Assembly (NCBI RefSeq): GCF_938018035.1
Contig: NZ_CALIJF010000146.1
Location: forward strand, 1-21,564
DNA: 21,564 bases
Reading direction: 5' to 3'
Source of the DNA: an uncultured Campylobacter sp.
GTDB lineage: Bacteria > Campylobacterota > Campylobacteria > Campylobacterales > Campylobacteraceae
Part shown: piece by piece, positions 1 to 7,548 of the stretch
Layout: every line of letters starts with the position of its first letter
Numbering within the stretch: position 1 is the first letter of the stretch
The notes under the pieces: model-generated
The model's database searches: none
Told to the model about the DNA's origin: nothing
The model's input: only the letters and a program-made list of their open reading frames with translations
Program-made: the position numbers and the translations under genes

Positions 1-446
1 ATATCGCTTCTGCACGCATCCTCGCAGCTAAACTCCACGTCATCGCATAGGCTTCTAGCGTATTGCACAGACTCTACGGCGCGCTTTATGACCTCTTGCG
101 GTTGCATTTTGAGTTTAAATTCCATATGGATAGGGCTTGTGGCGATGAAGGTGTGGATGCGCCCGAGCTTTGCGCCCTTTATCGCTTCGCCTGCGGCTTT
201 GATATCTTTTTCTAAAGCGCGCGCAAGCGAACAGACGCGAGCCTTGCTAACGGCACCCGCGATCTTTTCTATCGCGTCAAAGTCCCCGGGGCTCGCCGCC
301 GCAAAACCGGCCTCGATAACATCTACGCCCAGCTTTTCAAGCTGCAACGCAAGATGGATCTTTTCGTCCGTATTCATCGACGCTCCGGGGCTTTGCTCGC
401 CGTCACGAAGCGTAGTATCGAAGATTATGATTTTATTTTTGTCCAT
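1..446 (-). CDS. leuA: 2-isopropylmalate synthase, N-terminal part (runs off the window)
   Basis: Catalyses the first committed step of leucine synthesis, condensing acetyl-CoA with 2-oxoisovalerate in the cytoplasm. Only the first 148 codons are inside the window; the rest lies beyond base 1. The start is an ATG at 446-444 with an AAGGA-type ribosome site six bases upstream. Seen in the sequence: the family signature DTTLRDGEQSPG at residues 10-21 (metal-binding Asp10, catalytic Arg14), the GFAAASPGDF segment near residue 48, and VEFSCEDA near residue 137. The motif spacing is that of a normal LeuA TIM barrel. It lies 85 bases downstream of pssA but has its own promoter candidate, so it is probably an independent unit. 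Homocitrate or citramalate synthases share the barrel, but the N-terminus reads as LeuA. Confidence 0.93.
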   Translation of the reverse strand, partial: MDKNKIIIFDTTLRDGEQSPGASMNTDEKIHLALQLEKLGVDVIEAGFAAASPGDFDAIEKIAGAVSKARVCSLARALEKDIKAAGEAIKGAKLGRIHTFIATSPIHMEFKLKMQPQEVIKRAVESVQYARSLCDDVEFSCEDACRSD

Positions 447-480
447 TACAAATCCTTTCAAAGCGTTAAAATTTGGCGAA

Positions 481-503
481 ATTATAGCCGCGCAAACTTA
501 AAA
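481..503 (-). promoter_or_regulatory. sigma-70 promoter of leuA
   Basis: On the minus strand a perfect TATAAT at 486-481, within GCTATAAT, matches the Campylobacter extended -10 pattern gnTAnaAT. TTTAAGTTTG lies just upstream at 502-493; it resembles the T-rich -16 region of Campylobacter housekeeping promoters, which replaces a strict -35 box. Transcription would start near 474, giving a leader of about 28 bases that contains the AAGGA ribosome site. This is the best promoter match I found in the window. Confidence 0.6.
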
Positions 504-531
504 ACAATCGCGGCGATAAACATATTTGAGA

Positions 532-1281
532 TTACTTCGCCGTTTCCTCGGGTTTGTCTTTTTTATGAAATTTAGCCGCGCTTAAATTTAAAGCTCCGCG
601 AACCAAACCGTAAACGATATAAACCAAAGTAAGCACCGCCGGGAATTCCAGCTTGAAAAGATATAAAAGCGAGAAAAATACGACGATTAGAAGCACTAAA
701 ATTTTAATCGCGTTGGGGCGTTTTAGGCTGATCTTTTTAAAGCTCGGAAAGCGGATGTTGCTTACCATCAAAAACGATAGCGCCGCCATTGCGATGATCA
801 AAAGTACTCCAAAACCTTTAGAGAGCTCATATTTTAGATAAATTCCGATCCAAAACGCCATCGTAATCGCTGCCATAGGAATCGGCAGCCCAATAAAAAC
901 GCTAGGCTCGTAGGTTCCCGTAGTGACGTTGAATCGTGCCAGCCTGATCGCGCCGAAAACCACGTAAAGCGCAGCTACGAGCGAGCCGACCTTGCCGTAA
1001 TCGTGCCCAACCGCGCAGTAAAACAGTAGCGCCGGCGCGACGCCGAAAGCAACGATATCCGCAAGGCTATCGAACTCCACGCCGAATTTCGATGTCGCAT
1101 GCGTTAGCCTCGCCACGCGGCCGTCAAGCCCGTCGCAGATCAAGGATAAAATGATATAAAAGATCGCGGCGCTGAAGTTGCCCTTGATCGTAGAAATTAT
1201 GCTGATAACCGCCAAAAATGCACTTGCCGCCGTGAAAAAATTCGGCAATATGTAGATTAGTTTTCCCTTTTCCTCTTCCAT
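532..1281 (-). CDS. pssA: CDP-diacylglycerol--serine O-phosphatidyltransferase
   Basis: Integral membrane enzyme that makes phosphatidylserine from CDP-diacylglycerol and serine, the precursor of phosphatidylethanolamine. The CDP-alcohol phosphotransferase motif is complete: Asp50, Asp53-Gly54, Ala57-Arg58, Gly67, Asp71 and Asp75 with the usual spacing. Several hydrophobic segments follow (around residues 10-30, 35-50, 75-115, 130-170 and 195-225), and the tail is short and charged. Its 249 residues are normal for the epsilonproteobacterial type. Start is ATG at 1281-1279; the ribosome site is weak (AGAGTAAGAG). It follows ftsH after a 126-base gap, as the two genes lie close together in C. 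jejuni. PgsA shares the motif, but gene order and the N-terminal LPNFFTA segment favour PssA. Confidence 0.9.
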   Translation of the reverse strand: MEEEKGKLIYILPNFFTAASAFLAVISIISTIKGNFSAAIFYIILSLICDGLDGRVARLTHATSKFGVEFDSLADIVAFGVAPALLFYCAVGHDYGKVGSLVAALYVVFGAIRLARFNVTTGTYEPSVFIGLPIPMAAITMAFWIGIYLKYELSKGFGVLLIIAMAALSFLMVSNIRFPSFKKISLKRPNAIKILVLLIVVFFSLLYLFKLEFPAVLTLVYIVYGLVRGALNLSAAKFHKKDKPEETAK

Positions 1282-1307
1282 CTCTTACTCTTTAAAATTT
1301 TATTTTT

Positions 1308-1328
1308 ACACCGCTTTTCATTCGGTGT
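1308..1328 (-). other. small hairpin in the pssA leader
   Basis: ACACCG and CGGTGT form a perfect 6-bp stem with a 9-base loop, 27 bases upstream of the pssA start codon. On the minus strand it is followed by A-rich sequence rather than a T-run, so it is not a terminator for the upstream gene. It could shape the pssA leader RNA. Its function is not known. Confidence 0.3.
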
Positions 1329-1346
1329 CGCGGATCGCGCGTAAAC

Positions 1347-1354
1347 ATTTTAGC
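1347..1354 (-). promoter_or_regulatory. candidate promoter of pssA (-10 box)
   Basis: GCTAAAAT on the minus strand fits the Campylobacter gnTAnaAT -10 consensus, and the AT-rich word AATTTTAAG lies upstream. A start near 1340 would give a leader of about 60 bases. The rest of the 126-base gap between ftsH and pssA holds only two small hairpins. The match is short, so chance is a real alternative. Confidence 0.33.
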
Positions 1355-1395
1355 GCGACCTTCTTAAAATTTAGCCCTAAGCTTTTACCGCGCGC

Positions 1396-1416
1396 GAGGC
1401 TTTAAATTTAAGCCTC
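1396..1416 (-). other. hairpin across the ftsH stop codon
   Basis: GAGGCTT and AAGCCTC form a 7-bp stem around a TAAATTT loop, with the ftsH TAA stop inside the structure at 1410-1408. No T-run follows on the minus strand, so intrinsic termination is not supported. It might protect the 3' end of the message or be a chance palindrome built on the common AAATTT word. Confidence 0.3.
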
Positions 1417-3357
1417 GTTCTTTGCGTTTTCGATATCATCGTTAGCGCCCAAATTTCGCACTAACCGGGTAGGCATGCCGTTATCTTTTTCAAATTTTGA
1501 GATGATCTCTACGATCTGCTCGCCAGAGACCGTCTCCTTCTCATACAGTGCCTTCACCATCTCCTCAATCGCCGGAGCATAGGTTCTTAGCGTCTCTTTT
1601 ACCGCCGCGTAGCGCTCATCCAGCGTCTTGCGGACATATTCGTCGATCTTAACCGCCGTTACCTCGCTGTAATCCTTGATGCTCTGTCCGCCGTTTAGGA
1701 AGGAATACTGCTGCTTTTCTAGCACCGCAAGCCCGAGCGCATCAGTCATTCCAACCTGAGTAGCCATAAATTTAAGCATATCGGTAGCGCGCTGCAGGTC
1801 GTTGCCCGCACCGTCGGTGATCTCGCCTAAAAACACATCCTCCGCCGCGCGCCCCGCCAAAAACGTATCAATCTCGGCAAAAATTTCATGGCGCTGGTGT
1901 AGGTATCTATTTTCAAACGGCGAATTTAGCGTATATCCCGCAGCGCTCAATCCGCGCGGCACGATAGTTACTTTCGATACCGGCATCGCGCCTTTAGTAA
2001 GCTCGGCGATGAGCGCATGACCGCTTTCGTGGTAGGCGACGATCCGCTTTTCAATCGGGCTTACGCGGCGCGATTTTTTAGCCAGTCCGATGCCGACGCG
2101 CTCGATCGCTTCGAGTAGGTCCTTTTGCTCGACCTCCGCCTTTGCCTCGCGACCTGCTAAAAGCGCGGCTTCGTTGATGATATTTGCAAGATCGGCTCCC
2201 GCAAAGCCCACGGTAAGGCGCGCGATCTCTTCGATATCGATGTCGCGGGCAAATTTAACGTCGCGCATATGCACCTTTAAAATCGCCATTCTGCCGTCAA
2301 AATCGGGTCTATCGACCAAAACCTGTCTATCGAATCTGCCCGGACGCAGAAGCGCCGCATCAAGCGTCTCCGGGCGGTTGGTAGCCGCAAGGACGATCAC
2401 CGGGCTTGATTCCGAGCCGAAGCCATCCATCTCGGCAAGCAGCTGATTTAGCGTCTGCTCGCGCTCGTCGTTACCGCCGCCGATACCGCCCGCGGTTCTG
2501 CTTTTGCCGATCGCGTCGATCTCGTCGATGAAAACGATCGCCGGAGCCTGCTTTTTAGCGTTATCAAATAGATCGCGCACCCTGCTGGCGCCCACGCCTA
2601 CGAACATCTCAATGAAGCTCGAGCCCGATACCGAAAAAAACGGCACGTCCGCTTCGCCCGCAACCGCCTTGGCTAGCAGCGTCTTACCCGTGCCCGGAGG
2701 TCCAACCAAAAGCACGCCTTTTGGAATTTTAGCCCCGAGGCTTATATATCGCTCGGGGTTTTTTAAGAAATCTACGATCTCTTTAACCTCCTCTTTCGCC
2801 TCTTCGACGCCCGCGACATCGCTAAATTTAACCTTCGGCTTTTCGGCGCTTACCAGGTTTTTAGAGCTTCCGATGCCGAGCACGCCGCCGCCCATATTGC
2901 GCTGCATGCGGTTGGCTAAAAACATCCAAATTCCAAAGAAAATCACGAGCGGCAAGACCCAGCTAAAGAGCAGATCGGTCAAAAAATTGCTCTCGTTATA
3001 CGCGCCGTATGGAATTTTGCGCGATTCTAAAATTTGAACTAGCTCGGGATCATCCACGCGCTTGGCGGTGTAGATTACGTTGCCGACTTGCGCTTTAATC
3101 GTGGAGCTTCCAATGGAAACCATGCTTACTTGAGAGTTTTTGATTTGCGATTTTAGCTCGGAGTAAGTTACGTTTCTGCTCTCGCCTGAAACGGAGCCCA
3201 GCACTCCACCGCTATCAAATCCGCCACTTGGGGATATCGCTTTAAACACGACTATCAAAATAAGCGCAAAAATTATAAAAACGCCGATCGGATTTTTATT
3301 AAAAAAATTGTTTCCGCCGCCGTTTTGGGGGGGTTGATTATTTGGGTTGTTATTCAT
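1408..3357 (-). CDS. ftsH: ATP-dependent zinc metalloprotease FtsH
   Basis: Membrane-anchored AAA+ protease that degrades damaged membrane proteins and selected cytosolic regulators as a hexamer. Seen: an Asn/Gly-rich N-terminus, first membrane segment about 24-38, a periplasmic domain, second membrane segment about 127-148, Walker A GPPGTGKT at 219-226, Walker B VFIDEIDA at 275-282, second region of homology with Arg338 and Arg341, and zinc-binding HESGH at 443-447. The likely third zinc ligand is the Asp in DGAGNDLQ. The 649 residues are normal for the family. The start ATG overlaps the prmA stop by four bases (ATGA) and has AAAGGA upstream, so it is translationally coupled to prmA, as in the ftsH-prmA neighbourhood of C. 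jejuni. Codons 8-10 contain a run of seven C. Confidence 0.97.
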   Translation of the reverse strand: MNNNPNNQPPQNGGGNNFFNKNPIGVFIIFALILIVVFKAISPSGGFDSGGVLGSVSGESRNVTYSELKSQIKNSQVSMVSIGSSTIKAQVGNVIYTAKRVDDPELVQILESRKIPYGAYNESNFLTDLLFSWVLPLVIFFGIWMFLANRMQRNMGGGVLGIGSSKNLVSAEKPKVKFSDVAGVEEAKEEVKEIVDFLKNPERYISLGAKIPKGVLLVGPPGTGKTLLAKAVAGEADVPFFSVSGSSFIEMFVGVGASRVRDLFDNAKKQAPAIVFIDEIDAIGKSRTAGGIGGGNDEREQTLNQLLAEMDGFGSESSPVIVLAATNRPETLDAALLRPGRFDRQVLVDRPDFDGRMAILKVHMRDVKFARDIDIEEIARLTVGFAGADLANIINEAALLAGREAKAEVEQKDLLEAIERVGIGLAKKSRRVSPIEKRIVAYHESGHALIAELTKGAMPVSKVTIVPRGLSAAGYTLNSPFENRYLHQRHEIFAEIDTFLAGRAAEDVFLGEITDGAGNDLQRATDMLKFMATQVGMTDALGLAVLEKQQYSFLNGGQSIKDYSEVTAVKIDEYVRKTLDERYAAVKETLRTYAPAIEEMVKALYEKETVSGEQIVEIISKFEKDNGMPTRLVRNLGANDDIENAKNEA

Positions 3358-4217
3358 GTTTTCCTTTCATAAACGAAGCTAAGCCATTCGTTTTGCTTTT
3401 TCATCTGCACGAAATTTAAATCCGAAAAAGCTTGCTCTATCCTATCTTTATATTTTTCTAAAATCCCCGACAGCACGAGCTTGCCGCCCGGTTTTAGCGC
3501 TTTTTTCAGATCCGCGCTTAGGATCAAAATCACGTCGGCGATTATATTTGCGACGACGAGATCAAACTGCGGCTGCGCGGCTGCGCTTGAGCTTTGCTCA
3601 CCCAAGCTTGAAACGCTGCCGAGCCAAATTTTATCGATCTGCACGCCGTTTTTCTCGGCGTTTTGCTGCGTAGCTGCCACCGCCTGCTCGTCGGTATCGC
3701 AGGCGCTTACCTTTGCGCCCAGTTTTTTCATCGCGATACTTAAAATTCCGCTGCCGCAGCCCACGTCAAGCGCGCTCATGCCATCGCGAGCAAGCTCGCT
3801 AAGCAGCGCCAGGCACATATTGGTACTTTCGTGATGACCTGAACCAAACGCCAGCGCAGGATCGATCAGCAGATCGATTAGCGCGCGATCTTGCGATCTT
3901 TCGCACCAGCTCGGACGGACGTAAAATTTGCCGACCGCCACGGGCGCGACGCCTTTTTTATACTCATCGAGCCAATCTTTGTTTTGCTTTTTTGAAATTT
4001 CGATCTGCAGATCGGCGTCTAAATTGAGAGATCGCGCGAGCGCCTTTTTAAACTCTTCAAACGCAAATTTTAAATTTTGCAGATCCTCTTCGTCGCGGAT
4101 TATGAAACGCTCGCCGCGTTCTTCGACGCAGGTAACGCCGAGCTCAAACGCAAAGTTTTTAAAAAGCTCGCTTGCATTCGCGCTTTTTACGATCATCTCA
4201 TAAAAAAAATCTTTCAT
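3354..4217 (-). CDS. prmA: ribosomal protein L11 methyltransferase
   Basis: Uses S-adenosylmethionine to methylate ribosomal protein L11 in the cytoplasm. Seen: the PrmA signature IDPALAFGSGHHEST at residues 118-132, the SAM-binding loop DVGCGSGIL at 151-159, and the motif VVANIIADVI at 221-230, equivalent to the NPPY-type motif of Rossmann methyltransferases. Its 287 residues are close to the usual 280-300. Start is ATG at 4217-4215, with GAGG unusually close; a second in-frame ATG at codon 8 has no better site. A run of eight T lies in codons 3-6. The gene is coupled to ftsH downstream and separated from hisA by 78 bases. Confidence 0.93.
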   Translation of the reverse strand: MKDFFYEMIVKSANASELFKNFAFELGVTCVEERGERFIIRDEEDLQNLKFAFEEFKKALARSLNLDADLQIEISKKQNKDWLDEYKKGVAPVAVGKFYVRPSWCERSQDRALIDLLIDPALAFGSGHHESTNMCLALLSELARDGMSALDVGCGSGILSIAMKKLGAKVSACDTDEQAVAATQQNAEKNGVQIDKIWLGSVSSLGEQSSSAAAQPQFDLVVANIIADVILILSADLKKALKPGGKLVLSGILEKYKDRIEQAFSDLNFVQMKKQNEWLSFVYERKT

Positions 4218-4295
4218 CGCCTCACATCGCCTTTAAATTTTAAAATTTGCATATTACTAAAATTTAGTTCAAACTTTGCTTACGCTCGGGCGTTT

Positions 4296-5003
4296 TTATA
4301 GAGCTTCAAACGCCTTTTTAAGATCGAGCGTGCCCTCGTAATACGCTTTGCCGACGATGACGCCTGCGATGAGCTCTGCGTTTTTAAGCGCGATTATGTC
4401 GTTCATATCTTTCACGCCGCCGCTTGCGATAGTATCGATGCCGCAAGCTTTCGCGATAGAGCGGCTAAATTCTACGTTCACGCCGCTTAGCATCCCGTCG
4501 CGCGATATGTCGGTACAGATGATCGCGCAAACACCCGCGTCCGCGTAGTCTCGCGCCAGATCGGTCGCTTTTACGCGGCTTAGCTCCGCCCAGCCCTCGG
4601 TCGCTACGAGCCCATCTTTTGCGTCTATGCCTACGACGATGCGGTAAAGCTTCGCCATCCCCCTTACGAAATCCGGGTTTTTAAGCGCCGCCGAGCCCAG
4701 GATAAATCTATCGACGCCTAAGCTCAAATACTCCTTTATGCGGGCTTCGTCGCGGATGCCGCCGCCCACTTCTACGCGCAGGCGCGTGCTTTTTACGATC
4801 CGTTCGATCGCTTTGAAATTTACCGCCTCGCCCGCAAACGCGCCGTCTAAATCAACTAAATGCAGCCACTTAGCGCCGAGATCTTCAAATTTTTTGGCTA
4901 GCTCGCAGGGGTCTTTGGAATAAATTTTTGCGCTTTGCATCTCGCCCTTGCTAAGACGCACCGCGCATCCTTGTTTCAGATCGATCGCAGGGAAAATTTC
5001 CAT
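4296..5003 (-). CDS. hisA: phosphoribosylformimino-5-aminoimidazole carboxamide ribotide isomerase
   Basis: Catalyses the Amadori isomerisation of ProFAR to PRFAR in histidine synthesis, using a TIM barrel. Seen: catalytic Asp8 in the N-terminal IDLKQG, phosphate-binding VEVGGGIRD near 78-85, second catalytic Asp127 in VGIDAKDG, and TDISRDG at 164-170. Its 235 residues are normal. I chose ATG at 5003-5001 over the GTG one codon earlier because GGAG then sits five bases upstream, and the hisH stop TGA overlaps this ATG by one base (TGATG). HisA thus follows HisH by translational coupling. HisF is not in the window and must be elsewhere. Confidence 0.94.
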   Translation of the reverse strand: MEIFPAIDLKQGCAVRLSKGEMQSAKIYSKDPCELAKKFEDLGAKWLHLVDLDGAFAGEAVNFKAIERIVKSTRLRVEVGGGIRDEARIKEYLSLGVDRFILGSAALKNPDFVRGMAKLYRIVVGIDAKDGLVATEGWAELSRVKATDLARDYADAGVCAIICTDISRDGMLSGVNVEFSRSIAKACGIDTIASGGVKDMNDIIALKNAELIAGVIVGKAYYEGTLDLKKAFEAL

Positions 5004-5746
5004 CACAGCTCCGTAAAATTTTTAATGATTTTTATGCCCGCATCGTGGCTTTTTTCGGGATGCGGCTGAAAGGCGAATACGTTTTCGCGCCAGATCGCGC
5101 TTGCAAACTCATAGCCGTAAAATGTGGTCGCAAGCGTGATCTCGCGCGCGCAAAGGACGTGGTAGGAGTGCACGAAATACAGATACTCAAACTCGCCTAA
5201 GCCCCTGTTTATCGGCGAGCGCTTGATAAAATGCGCGCTGTTCCAGCCGACATGCGGGATCTTTAGGCTTTCGGCGCGAGCGGAATTTTGCCCGTAGCGC
5301 GCGCTGGGTTCCGCCTCGTCTGAATTAAATTCTGCCTCGCCCGAGCTCGATTTTGTATTTTCTCTAAATTTCATATTTTTGGACCTGGATTCCGCCCCCC
5401 GAATATTAAATTTCGTTTTGTCAAATTTCACGACGCAACCGGGTAGAATTCCAAGCCCGCTACGCGCGCCGAATTCTTCGCTTTGTTCAAACAGAAGCTG
5501 CATCCCTAGGCAGATACCTAAAAAATATCTGCCGCTTGCGACGAACTCTTTAATCGCTTCGTCCATACCGCTTGCGCAAAGCCTATCCATCGCCTCGCCG
5601 AATGCGCCCACGCCCGGAAGCAGAGCCTTATCGCAGCTCAAAAGCTCCTCAGGGCTGCGCGCAAGGCAAAATTTAGCGCCGCAGAAGCTAAGCGCGTTCA
5701 TCACGCTTTGGATATTGCCCGCGCCGTAATCCACGATACCGATCAA
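5003..5746 (-). CDS. hisH: imidazole glycerol phosphate synthase, glutaminase subunit, with an insertion
   Basis: Class I glutamine amidotransferase that feeds ammonia to HisF to make imidazole glycerol phosphate and AICAR. Seen: N-terminal GIVDYGAGN, nucleophile Cys79 in GICLGMQLLFEQ, and the His229/Glu231 pair in FQPHPEKS, so the triad is complete. The start is TTG at 5746-5744. It shares four bases with the pglF stop (TTGA) and has AAGGG six bases upstream; no in-frame ATG fits the conserved N-terminus. The protein has 247 residues against about 200-205 usually. The excess is a hydrophilic insert at about residues 111-161, between VVKF and KIPHVGWN. The gene is embedded between pglF and hisA in one coupled unit. 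Confidence 0.93.
   Translation of the reverse strand: MIGIVDYGAGNIQSVMNALSFCGAKFCLARSPEELLSCDKALLPGVGAFGEAMDRLCASGMDEAIKEFVASGRYFLGICLGMQLLFEQSEEFGARSGLGILPGCVVKFDKTKFNIRGAESRSKNMKFRENTKSSSGEAEFNSDEAEPSARYGQNSARAESLKIPHVGWNSAHFIKRSPINRGLGEFEYLYFVHSYHVLCAREITLATTFYGYEFASAIWRENVFAFQPHPEKSHDAGIKIIKNFTEL
5264..5416 (-). repeat. RAATTY-containing low-complexity insertion in hisH
   Basis: This in-frame segment encodes about 50 extra residues rich in Lys, Glu, Asn and Ser (pieces such as KTKFN, AEFNSDEAE, GQNSARAES). It holds about four RAATTY hexamers in 153 bases, with more just outside. Both flanks return to normal HisH sequence. It is the mildest member of the set also seen in pglB, the GT2 gene and the FrhB-like gene. 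Confidence 0.55.
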
Positions 5747-7548
5747 GCCGTGCCCTTCATATCGTTTAATCGGTGCGAAAACTCGGGCACGATACGCTTT
5801 AGCTTATCCGCGACCTGCGCGTCCTCGCACTCCGAAAGCTCCTCGATCTGCGAGTTTAGCTCTTGCAGGTCGTATTTTGCAGAGTGAGTTACGAATATGG
5901 ATTGGTACTTCGTACTCTTGTCGTTTTCGTCGATCAAAAGCTCCTCGTAAAGCTTCTCGCCGGGACGCAGACCTACAAATTTAATGCCAAGCTCCTCCTT
6001 GCCGGCAAGCTGCAACATTCGCTTGGCAAGATCGGCGATCTTTACGGGCTCGCCCATATCCAGCACGAAAAGTTCGCCGCCCTGTGCGATGGAGGCTGCT
6101 TGAAGCACGAGCTGACACGCCTCGCTAACGAGCATAAAATATCTCGTAATCTCGGGGTGCGTAACGGTAAGCGGCTCGTTCGCTTCGATCTGGCGCTTAA
6201 ATTTAGGGATGACACTACCACTTGAGCCGAGCACGTTTCCGAAGCGCACCGCGACGATCTGCGTTTCGCTTGCCGCGTCGTTGGAATTTAGCGCGTAAAG
6301 CTCGCAGATACGCTTCGTCGTGCCCATAATGTTCGTCGGTCGCACCGCCTTATCGGTCGAGATCAAAACGACCTTTTTCGCGCCATATTTTTTGGATAGA
6401 TCGATTACATTTTTTGTGCCGATGACATTATTTTTGACCGCTAGATGCGGATTAAACTCGCATAGCGGCACGTGCTTATACGCCGCTGCGTGCACGACTA
6501 CTTCGGGATGAAATTCTGCAAAAACCTCCTCCAGCTCATGGCGATAAACGACGTTTATCATCTTTAGCTCGTTGCGCGCATCCGCGCCCGTAGCTTCGTT
6601 AATCGAGTAGAGGTTAAACTCGCTGTGTTCGACCATGATAAGACGCTTTGCGCCGAATTTCAAGCACTGCTTGCAAATTTCGCTTCCTATCGTGCCGCCC
6701 GCGCCAGTTACCAGCACGATCTTATCTTTGATAAAATTTTCAATCGCCTTGGTGTCGAGGTCTTTGGGCTTGCGCGCGAGCAGATCCTCGATCGATACAT
6801 CGCGGATCTTTTTGCTCTCATCCTCCAAAAGCGAAAAGAGCTTGATATCCTTTAGCCCGTACGCAAAAAGTTCGTCGTAGAGCTCCTTTAGCTCGTCCGG
6901 ATACAGCGCCAGCGCGATGATTGCGGTTTTGGCGCCGCTGTCTTTGATCATCTGCGGAATTTCGCTCTTGGCTCTGACGACGTAGTTTTCGCAATACGTC
7001 CCTACTAGCTCAGGCCGCCCGTCTACGACGCCCACAGGATAGTAGTTGATATATTTTTGCCGCATACCTTTTAGGACGTGAAAGGTCTTGCTCGTAGCGC
7101 CTACGACGATACAAGGCTCGTTATTCGTGATATTTTTCTTCTCACTTAGAAACATCCGCTTTGAAATTCTAATCCCACCGATTAAAATAAACGAGATCGC
7201 CGCGTCGATGATGATGACCGAGCGCGGGAAGGGGTTAAAAATTTTACTCGCTAGAAAAAACAGGATCAAAAAGGTAAGCGCTGCCATAACGTGCGCATAG
7301 AAGAGCTTCCTCGCTTCATATAGGCCGAAAAATCTCCACGGAACTAAATAGATCCGCAAAAACCAAAAGTAGAAAATTTTAATCGCAGTAAGGCTCGAGG
7401 CGCTAAGCAGCGCGCCTTTATAAAATTCGTTCGGTATATCTCCGCTAAATCGCAGCAAAAACGCAATGTAAACGGAGAGGATCGAGATAAAAATATCTCC
7501 TAGCAAAAAAAACGCGAAGCGGCTAAATTTAGTGGGTTTTAACAGCAT
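5743..7548 (-). CDS. pglF: UDP-GlcNAc 4,6-dehydratase (C6), membrane-anchored
   Basis: First enzyme of UDP-diNAc-bacillosamine synthesis: NAD-dependent 4,6-dehydration of UDP-GlcNAc at the inner face of the membrane. Seen: four hydrophobic N-terminal segments within residues 9-130, a linking Rossmann-like domain about 140-260, then the SDR domain with TGAGGTIGSE at 281-290 and the family's catalytic Thr398-Asp399-Lys400 (STDKAVRPTN), which replaces the usual SDR Tyr. The later KxxGL-like segment FVGLRPGEKLYEEL is also present. Its 601 residues fit PglF/FlaA1-type long dehydratases. ATG start overlaps the pglE stop by one base. Other long nucleotide-sugar dehydratases (WbpM, CapD) are similar; the neighbourhood decides for PglF. 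Confidence 0.95.
   Translation of the reverse strand: MLLKPTKFSRFAFFLLGDIFISILSVYIAFLLRFSGDIPNEFYKGALLSASSLTAIKIFYFWFLRIYLVPWRFFGLYEARKLFYAHVMAALTFLILFFLASKIFNPFPRSVIIIDAAISFILIGGIRISKRMFLSEKKNITNNEPCIVVGATSKTFHVLKGMRQKYINYYPVGVVDGRPELVGTYCENYVVRAKSEIPQMIKDSGAKTAIIALALYPDELKELYDELFAYGLKDIKLFSLLEDESKKIRDVSIEDLLARKPKDLDTKAIENFIKDKIVLVTGAGGTIGSEICKQCLKFGAKRLIMVEHSEFNLYSINEATGADARNELKMINVVYRHELEEVFAEFHPEVVVHAAAYKHVPLCEFNPHLAVKNNVIGTKNVIDLSKKYGAKKVVLISTDKAVRPTNIMGTTKRICELYALNSNDAASETQIVAVRFGNVLGSSGSVIPKFKRQIEANEPLTVTHPEITRYFMLVSEACQLVLQAASIAQGGELFVLDMGEPVKIADLAKRMLQLAGKEELGIKFVGLRPGEKLYEELLIDENDKSTKYQSIFVTHSAKYDLQELNSQIEELSECEDAQVADKLKRIVPEFSHRLNDMKGTA

Noticed and set aside
505..520. Possible terminator after pssA (ATCG/CGAT then T-run on the minus strand)
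   Set aside because: A 4-bp stem with a 3-base loop is too weak; the T-run is better explained as the T-rich part of the leuA promoter.
3327..3333. Run of seven C (minus strand) in codons 8-10 of ftsH, possible phase variation
   Set aside because: Seven is short for Campylobacter slip tracts, and switching off FtsH would be costly; no repeat context supports it.
4284..4298. Terminator-like ACGC-TCGG-GCGT followed by T-run on the plus strand
   Set aside because: The stem is only 4 bp and no plus-strand gene precedes it; the direction is wrong for hisA.
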